Below, one piece after another: positions 1 to 9,300 of a DNA stretch of 17,772 nt (positions are counted from its first letter, which is position 1; each line of letters opens with the position of its first letter). Both the position numbers and the translations under genes were made by a program. The notes beneath the pieces were generated by a model. The model had not been told where the DNA came from, ran no database searches, and saw nothing but the letters and a program-made list of their open reading frames with translations. The stretch is from RBG-16-64-43 sp035288225 (lineage in GTDB: Bacteria > Chloroflexota > Anaerolineae > Anaerolineales > RBG-16-64-43). The stretch is from NCBI GenBank assembly GCA_035288225.1, contig DATEAT010000152.1:1-17772 (forward strand), read 5' to 3'.

Positions 1-308
1 CCCACCACGCGCTTGATCAAATCCTCGCGGCCCGAGGCCGGCATGCGCAGCACGACCACGTCGCCGCGTTGGGGTGTGTCCCACACGTACGACAGGCGGC
101 TGACGATGATCAGCTCCGAACCGTCGCCGCGAAAGGTGGGCTGCATGCTCGGCCCGATCACGCGCACGCGCGCGGTGGTCAGGTTGACGATGGCGAAGAT
201 GGCCAGCGTGAGCAAGACCGTCTGCACGAATTCCCAGGCAATGGCACGCACGGAGGGCCGAGCCGCAGGCTGGGTCGGTGAGGAAGGCGTGGCGGGCGTC
301 GTGTCCAA
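1..308 (-). CDS. lepB: Signal peptidase I, N-terminal 102 residues (partial, cut by window edge)
   Basis: Type I signal peptidase, which cleaves signal peptides from exported proteins at the outer face of the cytoplasmic membrane. The visible chain has a Pro/Thr-rich cytoplasmic tail (about 1-20) and one membrane segment (about 25-44). The catalytic serine follows in the SMQPT motif (Ser54), and the general-base lysine is in DLIKRVVG (Lys99), right at the window edge. The first part of the catalytic domain (RLSYVW, RGDVVVL) is typical of family S26A. No ATG is available in frame. I chose TTG at 308 because AGGA sits 6 bases upstream; TTG at 314 is the alternative. The gene has its own promoter (352-380) and follows der on the same strand with an 82-base gap. 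The rest of the protein lies beyond base 1. Confidence 0.9.
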   Translation of the reverse strand, partial: MDTTPATPSSPTQPAARPSVRAIAWEFVQTVLLTLAIFAIVNLTTARVRVIGPSMQPTFRGDGSELIIVSRLSYVWDTPQRGDVVVLRMPASGREDLIKRVV

Positions 309-351
309 TCTCAATCCTGCACAGGCCGCGGGTCGGCCTGCGTGTCCAGCG

Positions 352-380
352 ATTATAAGGCTTCAAATGGCGTGCGGCAA
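352..380 (-). promoter_or_regulatory. Sigma70-type promoter for lepB
   Basis: Reading the minus strand, the -35 box TTGCCG (380-375) is followed by a 17-base spacer and a consensus -10 box TATAAT (357-352). The expected start near 345 leaves a leader of about 37 bases before the TTG start at 308. The promoter lies in the short gap after the der stop codon, so lepB can be transcribed apart from der. Confidence 0.65.
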
Positions 381-390
381 GACTCCGGCT

Positions 391-1767
391 TCAGCGCCGG
401 GCGCGGAATGAAAGCTGGATCGGGGTTCCCAGAAAACCATACCGCTCACGCAGCTGGTTTTCGATGTAGCGCCGGTAGCTGAAATGCACCAGAGCCGGCT
501 CATTGACGTGGAACAAGAAAGTCGGGGGGTCGGAGCGAACTTGCGAGGCAAAGAAGAACTTGAGCTTGCGTCCGGCGTGCGCCGGCGGGGCGTGATGCTC
601 CAGGGCCTCGCGCACGATACGGTTAAGTTCGGCGGTCTGGATTCGCACCAGGCGCTCCTCTTGCACGCGCAGCGCGAGCGGCAGCACCTGATCCACCCGC
701 TGCCCGGTAAGCGCCGAAATGAAGAGCACCGGAACATAGTCCATGAAATTCAGCGCTTGCCGCACCTGCGCCGTGTAGATCTCCATGGTCTGCGAGTCTT
801 TCTCCACCACATCCCACTTGTTGACCAGAAGCACCGTGCTGCGCCGAGCTTCGAGAATGTAGCCGGCAATGTGCGCATCCTGAGCCGTGACGCCTTGAGT
901 CGCGTCCAACATCAGCAGCGCGACATCCGCTGATTCGACGGCCTTGAGTGTGCGCAACACGCTGTATTGCTCGACGCCACGTTCGATCTTCCCGCGCCGG
1001 CGGATCCCCGCGGTATCGATCAGGGTGAGCGGCACGCCGCCAAACTCAAGCTGGGTGTCGATGGCGTCGCGAGTCGTACCCGGGATGGGGCTGACGATCA
1101 CGCGTTCCTCGCCCAGCAGCCGGTTGAGCAGGCTGCTCTTGCCCACGTTGGGTTTGCCTAAGATGGCCAACCGAATGCGTGCATCCGGCGCCGATTCGGC
1201 GACGGCCGGCAGCGCCTCCACCAGCTCGTCCAGCATGTCGCCCACACCCGTGCCGTGCAAGGCCGAGACGGCCTGCGGCTCGCCCATCCCTAGTTCGTAG
1301 AAGGCGAACACGTTCTGGCGGACGATGGCGCTCTCGCACTTGTTGACCACCAGGATCACCGGTGGCTGCAGCCGATCGCCCTCTTTGTGCTGATGGCGGC
1401 GCAGGATGTCGGCGATCTCAAGATCCGCCGGGGTCACTCCGCTTTGCCCGTCGGTGATGAAAAGCACCACCTCGGCATCGCGAATGGCCATTTCGGCTTG
1501 CGCGCGAATCTGCGGAATGAAATCCGCCGAGCCGATGGAGAGCGGCGTTGCCCCAGGCGCGCCCATGTGGCTCGGGTCGATGCCGCCCGTGTCCACCACG
1601 TCGAACACTCGCCCGCTCCATTCGCATTCCGCAACCAGGCGGTCGCGTGTGGTGCCCGGCACCTCGTCGACCACGGCGCGGCGCTCGCCAATCAGCCGGT
1701 TGAAGAGCGTGGACTTTCCGACGTTCGGACGGCCCACCAGGGCCACGACGGGTTTGCGTATCGCCAT
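391..1767 (-). CDS. der: Ribosome-assembly GTPase Der (EngA)
   Basis: Tandem GTPase needed for 50S subunit maturation; 458 aa, normal for the family. The first G domain has GRPNVGKS (12-19), TTRD (39-42), DTGG (59-62) and NKCE (142-145). The second has GKPNVGKS (204-211), TTRD (231-234), DTAG (251-254) and NKWD (316-319). A KH-like domain fills about 370-458. The first domain carries NKCE rather than NKxD, as I recall for cyanobacterial Der proteins. It also has an apparent extra loop of about 15 residues after DTGG (about 64-80). ATG at 1767 is chosen; an in-frame TTG two codons upstream is possible. No clear Shine-Dalgarno is visible. The start lies 18 bases after the cdaR stop, which suggests co-transcription and translational coupling with cdaA-cdaR. 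Confidence 0.96.
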   Translation of the reverse strand: MAIRKPVVALVGRPNVGKSTLFNRLIGERRAVVDEVPGTTRDRLVAECEWSGRVFDVVDTGGIDPSHMGAPGATPLSIGSADFIPQIRAQAEMAIRDAEVVLFITDGQSGVTPADLEIADILRRHQHKEGDRLQPPVILVVNKCESAIVRQNVFAFYELGMGEPQAVSALHGTGVGDMLDELVEALPAVAESAPDARIRLAILGKPNVGKSSLLNRLLGEERVIVSPIPGTTRDAIDTQLEFGGVPLTLIDTAGIRRRGKIERGVEQYSVLRTLKAVESADVALLMLDATQGVTAQDAHIAGYILEARRSTVLLVNKWDVVEKDSQTMEIYTAQVRQALNFMDYVPVLFISALTGQRVDQVLPLALRVQEERLVRIQTAELNRIVREALEHHAPPAHAGRKLKFFFASQVRSDPPTFLFHVNEPALVHFSYRRYIENQLRERYGFLGTPIQLSFRARR

Positions 1768-1785
1768 GGGCAAAGGGTTGTGAGG

Positions 1786-3018
1786 CTACGATCCAGGAGA
1801 GGCGCCGGCGGTGATGGTCACCGCGATCTGGGCCGGCAACAAGGCTTCCACCTGGACGCCCTCCAGCAAGACACGGTAGGAAACCTGGAGTTGGTAGCTG
1901 CCGGGCGTCAGGTCCGAAAGGTCCACATAGACTTCCACGTCGGAGGCGCGCAAGGCTTTGAGCAGCGGCACCGGCCCGGAGAGGATGACATCCACCGTGG
2001 CGGGCGAAAGGTGCGCGCTCAGGCCGGGGGCCAGCCCTTGTGAGCGCACGTCGCGGGTGACCGTCACGCTGTCTTCGATGGCGGCCACGCCCACCTGGAC
2101 GAAGATGACCGGTTCGCCGACGGCCGTTACCTCCGCCGGCAGTGTGAGTTTGAGCGAGCCGGAGATATCCGCTTGCGCGCCGGAGATATCCAGGGGCTCG
2201 GTCTCCACGTATCCCGGCAGACGCGCCACGGCCGCCGGGTCCGCAGAGAAGAGTGTGACCAACGGCGGGAAGACCGAGATGCCTGTCAGCCGGTAACCGT
2301 TCCGCACTTGGCCGCGGATCACGGCCTTTACCACAACATCGCGGTAACCCCCTTGCTGTTCGACAGCCAGGGTGACCTCGGCGGTCGCCGGGGTCAGGCT
2401 CACGGTGTCGATGGTCTTGCCTGCGGCATCCTTGGCCGTCAGAGCCACCTCGCGGTCCACATCGGCGCGCAGGCCGTCGACGCTCAGGTCGGCCACTATG
2501 GCCGTGACGCGCGCCACTTCGCTCGCACTGCCGGCCACCGTGGCCTGCTGCGGCGTCCAGTGCGGCGCACTGGCGGCAAACCCGGCGGCCGGGGTCCCCG
2601 TCAGGCGCACTTGAACAGCGAGGGTCTGGCTGGCGGGCGGCTCGAGCACCACCTCGATGGCCGTCGGGGCGATCTCTTCCAGGCGCACCGGGTGCAGATC
2701 GGTCTCCAGGTGCAGCGGCACGCGATGCTCGCCCGCGCCGAGGCCCGTCAGATCTGCCACGACATGCAGGCGTTCGGCGGAGATCTGCGCCCACAGCGAT
2801 TGGGGAGCGCGCAAGGTAACCGTAGCCGACCGGCCGACGGCGCCTCGCACCACCAAGTTCTCGTCCAGGTGCGCCACCTCCACCGGGAACGAAACCGACA
2901 ACGTCCGCACCTCATCCGGGTCGTCACTGGCGACGGCCACTGCCCACACGGTGACCGCCAGGACGATGGCCAGCGCCAGCGATCCAATGTTGCCTGTGAA
3001 CCAACGCAAGACTCGCAT
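1786..3018 (-). CDS. cdaR: YbbR-domain protein, regulator of diadenylate cyclase (CdaR)
   Basis: Membrane-anchored extracytoplasmic protein; CdaR binds CdaA and modulates c-di-AMP synthesis in Firmicutes. The chain is 410 aa. It has a short cytoplasmic start, one membrane helix (about 9-29), then four YbbR-like beta-rich repeats (roughly 33-120, 120-205, 208-298, 300-402). Repeated blocks such as LDE.LVVRG, GYRDVVV..VIRG and PLDISGA mark the repeat borders. The ATG at 3018 overlaps the cdaA stop as TGATG, so translation is probably coupled. A longer open frame runs to 3117, but that extension lies inside cdaA and is Arg-rich, so I rejected it. Assignment rests on domain architecture and adjacency to cdaA; the sequence family itself is poorly conserved. 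Confidence 0.88.
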   Translation of the reverse strand: MRVLRWFTGNIGSLALAIVLAVTVWAVAVASDDPDEVRTLSVSFPVEVAHLDENLVVRGAVGRSATVTLRAPQSLWAQISAERLHVVADLTGLGAGEHRVPLHLETDLHPVRLEEIAPTAIEVVLEPPASQTLAVQVRLTGTPAAGFAASAPHWTPQQATVAGSASEVARVTAIVADLSVDGLRADVDREVALTAKDAAGKTIDTVSLTPATAEVTLAVEQQGGYRDVVVKAVIRGQVRNGYRLTGISVFPPLVTLFSADPAAVARLPGYVETEPLDISGAQADISGSLKLTLPAEVTAVGEPVIFVQVGVAAIEDSVTVTRDVRSQGLAPGLSAHLSPATVDVILSGPVPLLKALRASDVEVYVDLSDLTPGSYQLQVSYRVLLEGVQVEALLPAQIAVTITAGASPGS

Positions 3019-3929
3019 CAACTGACCCCGTGCCCTTCGCCTTCGCTCGGCGGCAGCGTCGCATCGGCGGCGGGCGACGGACTGCGGGTTGGCAGGCCCA
3101 GCCGGCCGCGCAACCACTCCACCGGCGAGGGCACACTCGGAGTGCGAATGAAGGCCGAGAGCAGATTGGCCAGACGCGCTGCGTCCAAGCGGCGGATCAT
3201 GCGCCCGTTATGGGCGAGTGAAATGATTCCGGTTTCCTCCGAGACGACAATTGCCACCGAATCACTGACTTCACTGATGCCGAGCGCGGCGCGATGGCGC
3301 AGGCCCATCGTGCGTTCGGGCGAGGGTGAAAGGCTGCCCACCGAGGATAGCGGCACGACACACCCGGCCGCCATCACCACGTCATCGCGGATGATCACCG
3401 CCCCATCGTGTAAAGGCGTACTGGGATAGAAGATCTGCAAGAGCAGCTCGGCGCTCAGGTCCGCCTGCAGGCGCACGCCCGTTTCGACGAAATCTTCCAG
3501 GCGCGCATCTCGCTCGAGCACAATCAGCGCCCCATGGCGGCGCTCCGCCAGACGCTGCGCAGCCGTCACGACCGCCCGAACGCGCTGCGGCAACCCGCCG
3601 GCTGCGCGTTGCCGGCGCAGCCACCCGGCGCGCCCCACCCGTTCGAGCGTGCGCCGGATTTCCGGCGCGAAGACCACCGGCAGCGCGATGAGCAGCGCCG
3701 GCAGGGCCGTGCGCAGCAGCCAGGAGAAGGCCGGCAAGCGGGTCATGCCCGAAAGCACGGCCACGATCACAATCAGAATCGCAATACCGCGCAGGACGAC
3801 CGCCGCCTGCGTGCCGCGGAATTGGGAAAGGATGGCAAAGAAAAGCAGGGTCACCAGCCCGATGTCGATCAGGCTGTACCAATCGAGCCGCTGCATTAGG
3901 AAGAGGAGGTTTCCCGAAAGCCCGCTCAT
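3018..3929 (-). CDS. cdaA: Diadenylate cyclase CdaA (DacA-type, membrane-bound)
   Basis: Makes cyclic di-AMP from two ATP at the membrane; 303 aa. Three membrane helices (about 18-36, 43-62, 68-88) precede the DAC domain (about 118-245). Landmarks are GALIVLER (133-140), the catalytic LHDGA (173-177), RHRAA (211-215), GISE (217-220) and VSEETG (229-234). Most CdaA proteins read GTRHRAA; here it is GLRHRAA, so the Thr before RHR is Leu. A Pro/Ser-rich tail (about 264-303) follows. The ATG at 3929 has an AGGA only 3 bases upstream, closer than usual. The gene overlaps cdaR by one base. It follows the TPR gene by 60 bases in which I see no promoter, so it is probably read from the promoter at 6358. 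No glmM follows, unlike the usual cdaA-cdaR-glmM order. Confidence 0.95.
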   Translation of the reverse strand: MSGLSGNLLFLMQRLDWYSLIDIGLVTLLFFAILSQFRGTQAAVVLRGIAILIVIVAVLSGMTRLPAFSWLLRTALPALLIALPVVFAPEIRRTLERVGRAGWLRRQRAAGGLPQRVRAVVTAAQRLAERRHGALIVLERDARLEDFVETGVRLQADLSAELLLQIFYPSTPLHDGAVIIRDDVVMAAGCVVPLSSVGSLSPSPERTMGLRHRAALGISEVSDSVAIVVSEETGIISLAHNGRMIRRLDAARLANLLSAFIRTPSVPSPVEWLRGRLGLPTRSPSPAADATLPPSEGEGHGVS

Positions 3930-3989
3930 GATTCCTGGCAGGCCGCAACGCCAACGAGTTGCATGCGACGCGAAGGCCCGCAGCCGCGA

Positions 3990-6326
3990 TTAGCCGCCAC
4001 CGGCGCCCTCGAGCTTCTTGAGAAGGGCACGGTACTCTTCAACCCCCGCCGGGTTGAGGCCCACGATCGCCCGCACGACGGCGATCGCCTCCTTGGTGTG
4101 CCCGGCATCCAGGTGGATCTCACCCAGGGCGTCCATTTGAGACACGGCCTCGGTCACCCGCCCGCGCTGCAAGTAGATCTCCGCCAGTTTTTGACGCAGC
4201 ATGGGCGTTTCGGCGCGCAGGCGCACCATCTCCTCGAGCCAGGTGACCACCTGGTCGGCCCGGCCCTGGCTGTTCCACTCGGCCACGATCGAATCGAGCA
4301 TCGACTGCGCCTCGTTCGTTCGCCGCAGGCGCAGCAAGAGTTCCACCACCTGGGTCGAGGCGCGTTCGTCGGAAGGATCGAGCTCATGCAACTGCGAGAA
4401 CGACAGCAGCGCCGATCGCCAATCCAGCCGTTGCAGGTGCAGATCTCCCAGGCGGTAGAGCAATTGAATCTGCCAGGAGGCATCCACTCGGTTTGCGCGA
4501 GCCAGCTGCAAGGCATTCTCGTAGCACAGGCGGGCTTTTTCCTGTTCCGCCAATTGCGAATAAGTTTCGCCGAGGTCGAGCGATTGGCTGAGCGCGCCGC
4601 GCAGGTCGCCCTGCGCCGTGAGGAGTTTGATCAGCTCGAGGCGCGCCTCGATGTCCATCGGGTTGAGCTGCAGGATGCGCTCGAGCACCCGCCCGGCCTG
4701 AGGTTTCTCGCCGCGCGCCACGTAGGTGCGGGCGATGATGGTGAGCTTCTGCAGGGCGGCCTCCTGCATTCCTTCGCGCAACTGGATTTCGGCGATACGC
4801 TGATGGAGCGGCAGGTAGGAGGGTCCATGGTCGAGGGCGAACATGGCCTCTTCCATGGCGGTCCGCATCAGCCCGCGGCGCAGCGCCGTCTCCACGTGAG
4901 CCATCGCCTCGATCAGCTGCTGCGGCCGACCGAGCGAGAGCATGGCGGCCAGCGGCACCACGCCTTGCCCATCGGATTGCGAGTCGAGCTGCGCACGCGC
5001 CAAGCGCAGGCGGCTTTCCCAGTCGACGCCGCTCATCAAGGACTCGATGCGCTCACAACTCTCCTGCCACTTGGCCGCATCCTGGCTCTTCTCATCCACT
5101 TCGAAGAAGGTTTCGTACTGGCGCTGCAGCGCATCGCGCTGCTCGGCGGCGACGGTGCGCAAATCGGCCATGCGCAGCGCAGCCAGGTAATGGCCCACGG
5201 CCTTGAAGGACTGGTTGAGCCGGCCCAGCGCGAAGCCCAAACCGTAGTGCGCGCCCATGCCCAGTTCGGGGCTGTCGACCGCGCGCTCCAGGGCGGGCAC
5301 GGCTCGTGCCGGTTCGCCCAACGCCAGACGCAGCGCGCCCAGCATGAAGTGGGCTGCCGGGTAGTCGCACCCGGCGCGGATCGACCGCTCCAGCGCACCG
5401 CAGGCCTCTTGCTGGCTGCCCCGGGCAAAGGCGTCGATCGCCTTGGCCAGTTGCACCAGCACCTCGTCGTGCGACCCGCCCTCATCGGCGGTTGCATCGC
5501 GGTCGAATTCTTCCAGCCCGGCGCGGCGCGCCGCGGCCGGCTCGCGCGTCGACTCAAAAGTCAGGTTTGCCAGGATTGCCAAGGCCTGAAGCTGGGCGTC
5601 CTCGAAGGCGTTCGCCGGAGGTTCTTCTTCGGGCTTGGTCCCGGGTTCGCCAATCGGTGCCGGGGCCGGGGCCGGTTTGGGAGGTACCAGCGGCGCCGTG
5701 CCGCGCAGACGCAGGGGCGGAGGCACAGCCAGCGTCTCTCCGGCCTGCAAGGCGGCGCGCGCCCGCGCCACTTGCTGGTTGGCCGGCTGCAGACGAATTG
5801 CCTGATCAACGGCTTGCAGCGCCTTGTCGCGCTGGTTGTTCTTCTGCAGGATGGCCGCTAGCGCCAGGTATTCCGTCAGGGCATGCAACGTGCGGCCGGT
5901 GCGTTCGAAGGACAATGCCAGCCGTGAGCGCGCCAGCAGGTTCTCAGGCGCGAGGCGGGCCGCCGCCAGCCAGTCGTCCATGGCCTTGTCGCCCTCGTGC
6001 CGTCCGAGATACAACTCGGCCGCCGCCATGTAGCCGCGTATCGCCTCGGGAGCGCGCCCCTTGCGCTCGAGGATTTCGGACATCTTCTCTTGCGGGATAG
6101 GATTGCTGGGATCGGCCGTGGCCGCCTGCTGGTAGGCGGTCAGAGCCAAATCGAGCTGGCCGTTTTGTACATAGGCCAGCCCAAGGTGCTCGAGCGCAGT
6201 CGCATCGCCGGGGAACTCCTCAAGCGCGCGGCGGTAGGCCGCAATTGCATGCTCCCACTTCTGGTCCCATGCCGCGCTGTTGCCCTGGCGCAGGGCCTGC
6301 TCGTATACCTCGCGACGTCCGGGCAT
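3990..6326 (-). CDS. Large TPR-repeat protein, function unknown
   Basis: A 778-aa soluble protein with no signal peptide or membrane helix. The N-terminal block (about 10-195) holds several tetratricopeptide repeats, for example EHAIAAYRRALEEFP and LALTAYQQAATADPSNP. A Pro/Ala/Glu-rich linker follows (201-239), then a long helical region (about 240-770) with many further TPR-like units, for example KPQAGRVLERILQLNPMD and WRSALLSFSQLHELDPSD. The last unit ends in LKKLEGAGGG. TPR arrays are protein-binding scaffolds; nothing here shows a catalytic domain or names a partner. It has its own promoter (6358-6366) and is followed by cdaA, cdaR and der on the same strand, so a role near c-di-AMP signalling or ribosome assembly is possible but only guilt by association. 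ATG at 6326; Shine-Dalgarno weak. Confidence 0.88.
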   Translation of the reverse strand: MPGRREVYEQALRQGNSAAWDQKWEHAIAAYRRALEEFPGDATALEHLGLAYVQNGQLDLALTAYQQAATADPSNPIPQEKMSEILERKGRAPEAIRGYMAAAELYLGRHEGDKAMDDWLAAARLAPENLLARSRLALSFERTGRTLHALTEYLALAAILQKNNQRDKALQAVDQAIRLQPANQQVARARAALQAGETLAVPPPLRLRGTAPLVPPKPAPAPAPIGEPGTKPEEEPPANAFEDAQLQALAILANLTFESTREPAAARRAGLEEFDRDATADEGGSHDEVLVQLAKAIDAFARGSQQEACGALERSIRAGCDYPAAHFMLGALRLALGEPARAVPALERAVDSPELGMGAHYGLGFALGRLNQSFKAVGHYLAALRMADLRTVAAEQRDALQRQYETFFEVDEKSQDAAKWQESCERIESLMSGVDWESRLRLARAQLDSQSDGQGVVPLAAMLSLGRPQQLIEAMAHVETALRRGLMRTAMEEAMFALDHGPSYLPLHQRIAEIQLREGMQEAALQKLTIIARTYVARGEKPQAGRVLERILQLNPMDIEARLELIKLLTAQGDLRGALSQSLDLGETYSQLAEQEKARLCYENALQLARANRVDASWQIQLLYRLGDLHLQRLDWRSALLSFSQLHELDPSDERASTQVVELLLRLRRTNEAQSMLDSIVAEWNSQGRADQVVTWLEEMVRLRAETPMLRQKLAEIYLQRGRVTEAVSQMDALGEIHLDAGHTKEAIAVVRAIVGLNPAGVEEYRALLKKLEGAGGG

Positions 6327-6357
6327 TGTTCTTCGCTCGTAGGAAGGGGTCGCAGAC

Positions 6358-6366
6358 AGTATAGCA
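6358..6366 (-). promoter_or_regulatory. Extended -10 promoter for the TPR-cdaA-cdaR-der unit
   Basis: The minus strand reads TGCTATACT (6366-6358), an extended -10 (TGn + TATACT). No good -35 box is seen 16-18 bases upstream, which fits extended -10 promoters. The predicted start near 6351 gives a leader of about 25 bases to the ATG at 6326. It lies in the 72-base gap after glyQS. Confidence 0.55.
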
Positions 6367-6398
6367 CAGCCATCCCAGGCCCCTCGCGTCGCGCGAAG

Positions 6399-9300
6399 TT
6401 AGAAGCCCTCGAGTTTGGAGAGGTCGATCACACCCTGCGGCAAGCGCGCGATGCGCTGCAAGAGGCCCAACCGGTTCTCGCGCAGCATGCGCTCCTCGGC
6501 CATGACCAGCACGTCCTCGAAGAAGGCCGACACGGCCGGGATGATCGGAACGAAGGCCGAGAGGAAGCGATGCGCGCCGAGTTCGCCTTTCGCCCGCCAC
6601 GCCGCCACCTGCTGCTCAAGGGGCTGCAGCGCCTGCCACAGCGCGCTTTCCGCCGGGTGCGCAAAGCGGCCCGGGTCCACGGTGAAGATCTCCTTCACCT
6701 CACGCGTGATACGCACGCAACGAGCGTAGGCGGCGAGCACCTGCGGCCATTCGGGCCGCGCGACCCAGGCGGCCAGCTCGTCGGCGGCCTGTCGCGCGAG
6801 TGCCGGGTTGTGGGCGCGCTCGCCCAGCACGGCTTCCACGATGTCGTAGCGATATCCCAGGTCCGCCAGTACCCCGCGCAAGCGTCCGGCCAAAAACTCG
6901 AGCACTTGGCTCTTCACTTCGGGGGTAACCCTCACCGGCTGCGATTCGGCCGCAAGGTCCACGGCCGCGCGCAGATCGAGCGCCAGGTTCTTGCCAAGCA
7001 GGACCTGGAGGATACCCAGTGCCGCGCGGCGCAACGCGAAGGGATCGCGCGCGCCGGTCGGCGCAAGGCCGACCGCGAACAGCCCCACGAGCGAATCCAA
7101 ACGGTCGGCCAGGCCCACCACCAACCCGGCACCTGACGCAGGCAGCGCATCCTCCGCACCACGCGGCAGGAAGTGTTCGAATATGGCCTGCGCCACCTGC
7201 GGGCTCTCGCCCGAGTCGAGTGCGTAGGTGCGGCCCATGACCCCTTGCAGCGAGGTCATCTCGATCACCATTTGGGTGGCCAGGTCGGCCTTGCATAAGA
7301 AAGCCGCGCGCAGGGCCGTCTCCGCCTCGCCGGGCTCCAGCCCAACGAGCGGCGCCAGGCGCTGGGTCAGCAGGCGGATGCGCTCGCTCTTATCGAGCAT
7401 CGAACCCAGCTTGCTCTGGAAGGCGAGCGTCGCCAGCCTGGGGCGGAAGGCCTCGAGTTTGTGCTTGCGGTCTTCGCGGACGAAGAAATCCGCGTCGGCG
7501 AAGCGCGCCCGCAACACATGTTCGTTGCCCTCGCGCACCTGATCCATTCCGCGCGTGTCCCCATTGCGCACCGCGATGAAGTAGGGCATGAGCTTGCCAT
7601 CGCGTTCCGCCAGGGGCCGCAGAGCAGGCTCCACGGGGAAGTAGCGCTGGTGGCGTTTCATCACCGACACCAATACCTCGGGCGGCAGAGCAAGGAAGGC
7701 GGGGTCGAACTCCCCGCGCAGGGCCAATGGCTGCTCGACCAGGTTGGCCACCTCGCGCAGCAGGTCCGCATCCTCGGCCACCTGCCCTCCGATCTCAGTC
7801 GCCAGGCGATCGATCTGCTCGCGGATCATCCTGCGCCGCTGGTCCGGATCGAGGGCGATCCCCTGTGCAGCAAGTTTCTTCTCGTAGTCCGCCGCGTCGC
7901 GCACCTCGAATTCGGTCGGCTTCTCCCAGCGCAGGCCGCGCGTTGTGCGCCCGGCCGTCAGGCCGGCATAGGCGAAGGGAATCACCTGCAGACCGTGGAG
8001 CGCCAGCAGCCAACGGATGGGCCGCGAGAAGGCCGGTACGTTCTCTGCCCAGCGCATCGGTCTGTCGAACTTGATCTTCTCCAACCAACGGGGCAACGCC
8101 TCGATCAAGACCTCGGCGGTCGAGCGTCCGCCCACGCGCCGCGTGAACGTGACGTATCTCTTCCCTCCCACCTCGCTTAGCAGACCGCGGTTGAGCAACT
8201 CGTTCGGCACGCCCATCTTGCGCGCCCATCCCAGCAAGGCCGGCGTGGGCTGGCCGTGCGCATCGAAGGCGGCCGCCTCATGCGGGCCGCGCTCCACCTT
8301 TTCGCTTTCTGTGCTCGCCGGGGCGAGATCCTCCACCCGCACGATGAGGCGGCGCGGTGTAGCGGCGACACGCACGGCACCGTGCGCAAGATCGTTGGCC
8401 GCCAGCACATCGCGCTCGAAGGATTCGCGCATCCAACGCTGCACCGTCTCAAGGTCATCCGACGGCAATTCCTCCACGCCGATCTCGAGTACAAAGGATG
8501 CGCTCTTCTTGGGCGCGGCTCCCAATTCCACGGCGGACTTTGGCGTGGAACGCGCCGCGGGAAATTTACCGACGAGCGGAAAGCCGGCCTGTTCGCGCTG
8601 TGCCAGATAAGCCTGGGCCACCTGCGCGGACAGTTCGCGCATGCGGGCAAAGAACTGGGCGCGCTCGGTGACGCCCACCGCGCCGCGCGCATCCAGGACG
8701 TTGAACGTGTGTGAGCACTTGAGCAGGTAGGTGTGCGCCGGCAGCACCAAGCCGGCGGTGAGCGCGGCGCGCGCCTCGCCGTCGTAGTGGGTGTACACCT
8801 CGCGCAGGCGCTCGACGTCCGCCACTTCGAAGTTGTAGCGGCTGTTTTCAACTTCGCTCTGCAGGAACATCTCGCCGTAGGTGAGATCACCCGTCCAGCG
8901 GATCTCCTTGAAGTGCGTGCTGCGCTGCAGCGCCATGAGAATGCGCTCGATGCCGTAGGTGATTTCCACCGAGGGCACCTTGAGCTCGATGCCCCCTGCC
9001 TGCTGGAAGTAGGTGTACTGAGTAATTTCCTGGCCGTTCAGCCAGACTTCCCAACCCAACCCCCACGCACCGAGCGCCGGGGCCGCCCAGTTATCTTCGA
9101 CGAAGCGCACATCGTTATCACGCAGCGAGACGCCGAGCGCCTCCAGACTCTGCAGGTAGAGTTCGAGCGGGTTCCCCGGGTCGGGCTTGAGGATCACCTG
9201 GTACTGGAAGTATTGCCCCAGGCGGTTTGGGTTTTCGCCGTAGCGGCCGTCGGCCGGCCGCACCGAGGGCTCCATGTAACCCACTCGCCACGGCTCGGGG

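Noticed and set aside
385..400. Terminator hairpin at the der stop
   Set aside because: Only a 5-bp stem (CCGGC/GCCGG), with no T-run following on the minus strand.
1418..2794. 458-aa minus-strand open frame overlapping der and cdaR
   Set aside because: Out of frame with both genes; Arg/Gly/Ala-rich, with no domain signal.
3019..3117. Longer N-terminus for CdaR
   Set aside because: It would overlap cdaA by 100 bases and adds an Arg-rich stretch before the membrane helix; ATG at 3018 gives a normal N-terminus and a TGATG junction.
3963..5861. 632-aa plus-strand open frame opposite the TPR gene
   Set aside because: Antisense to a clear TPR coding sequence; His/Gln/Arg-rich composition typical of a GC-rich shadow frame.
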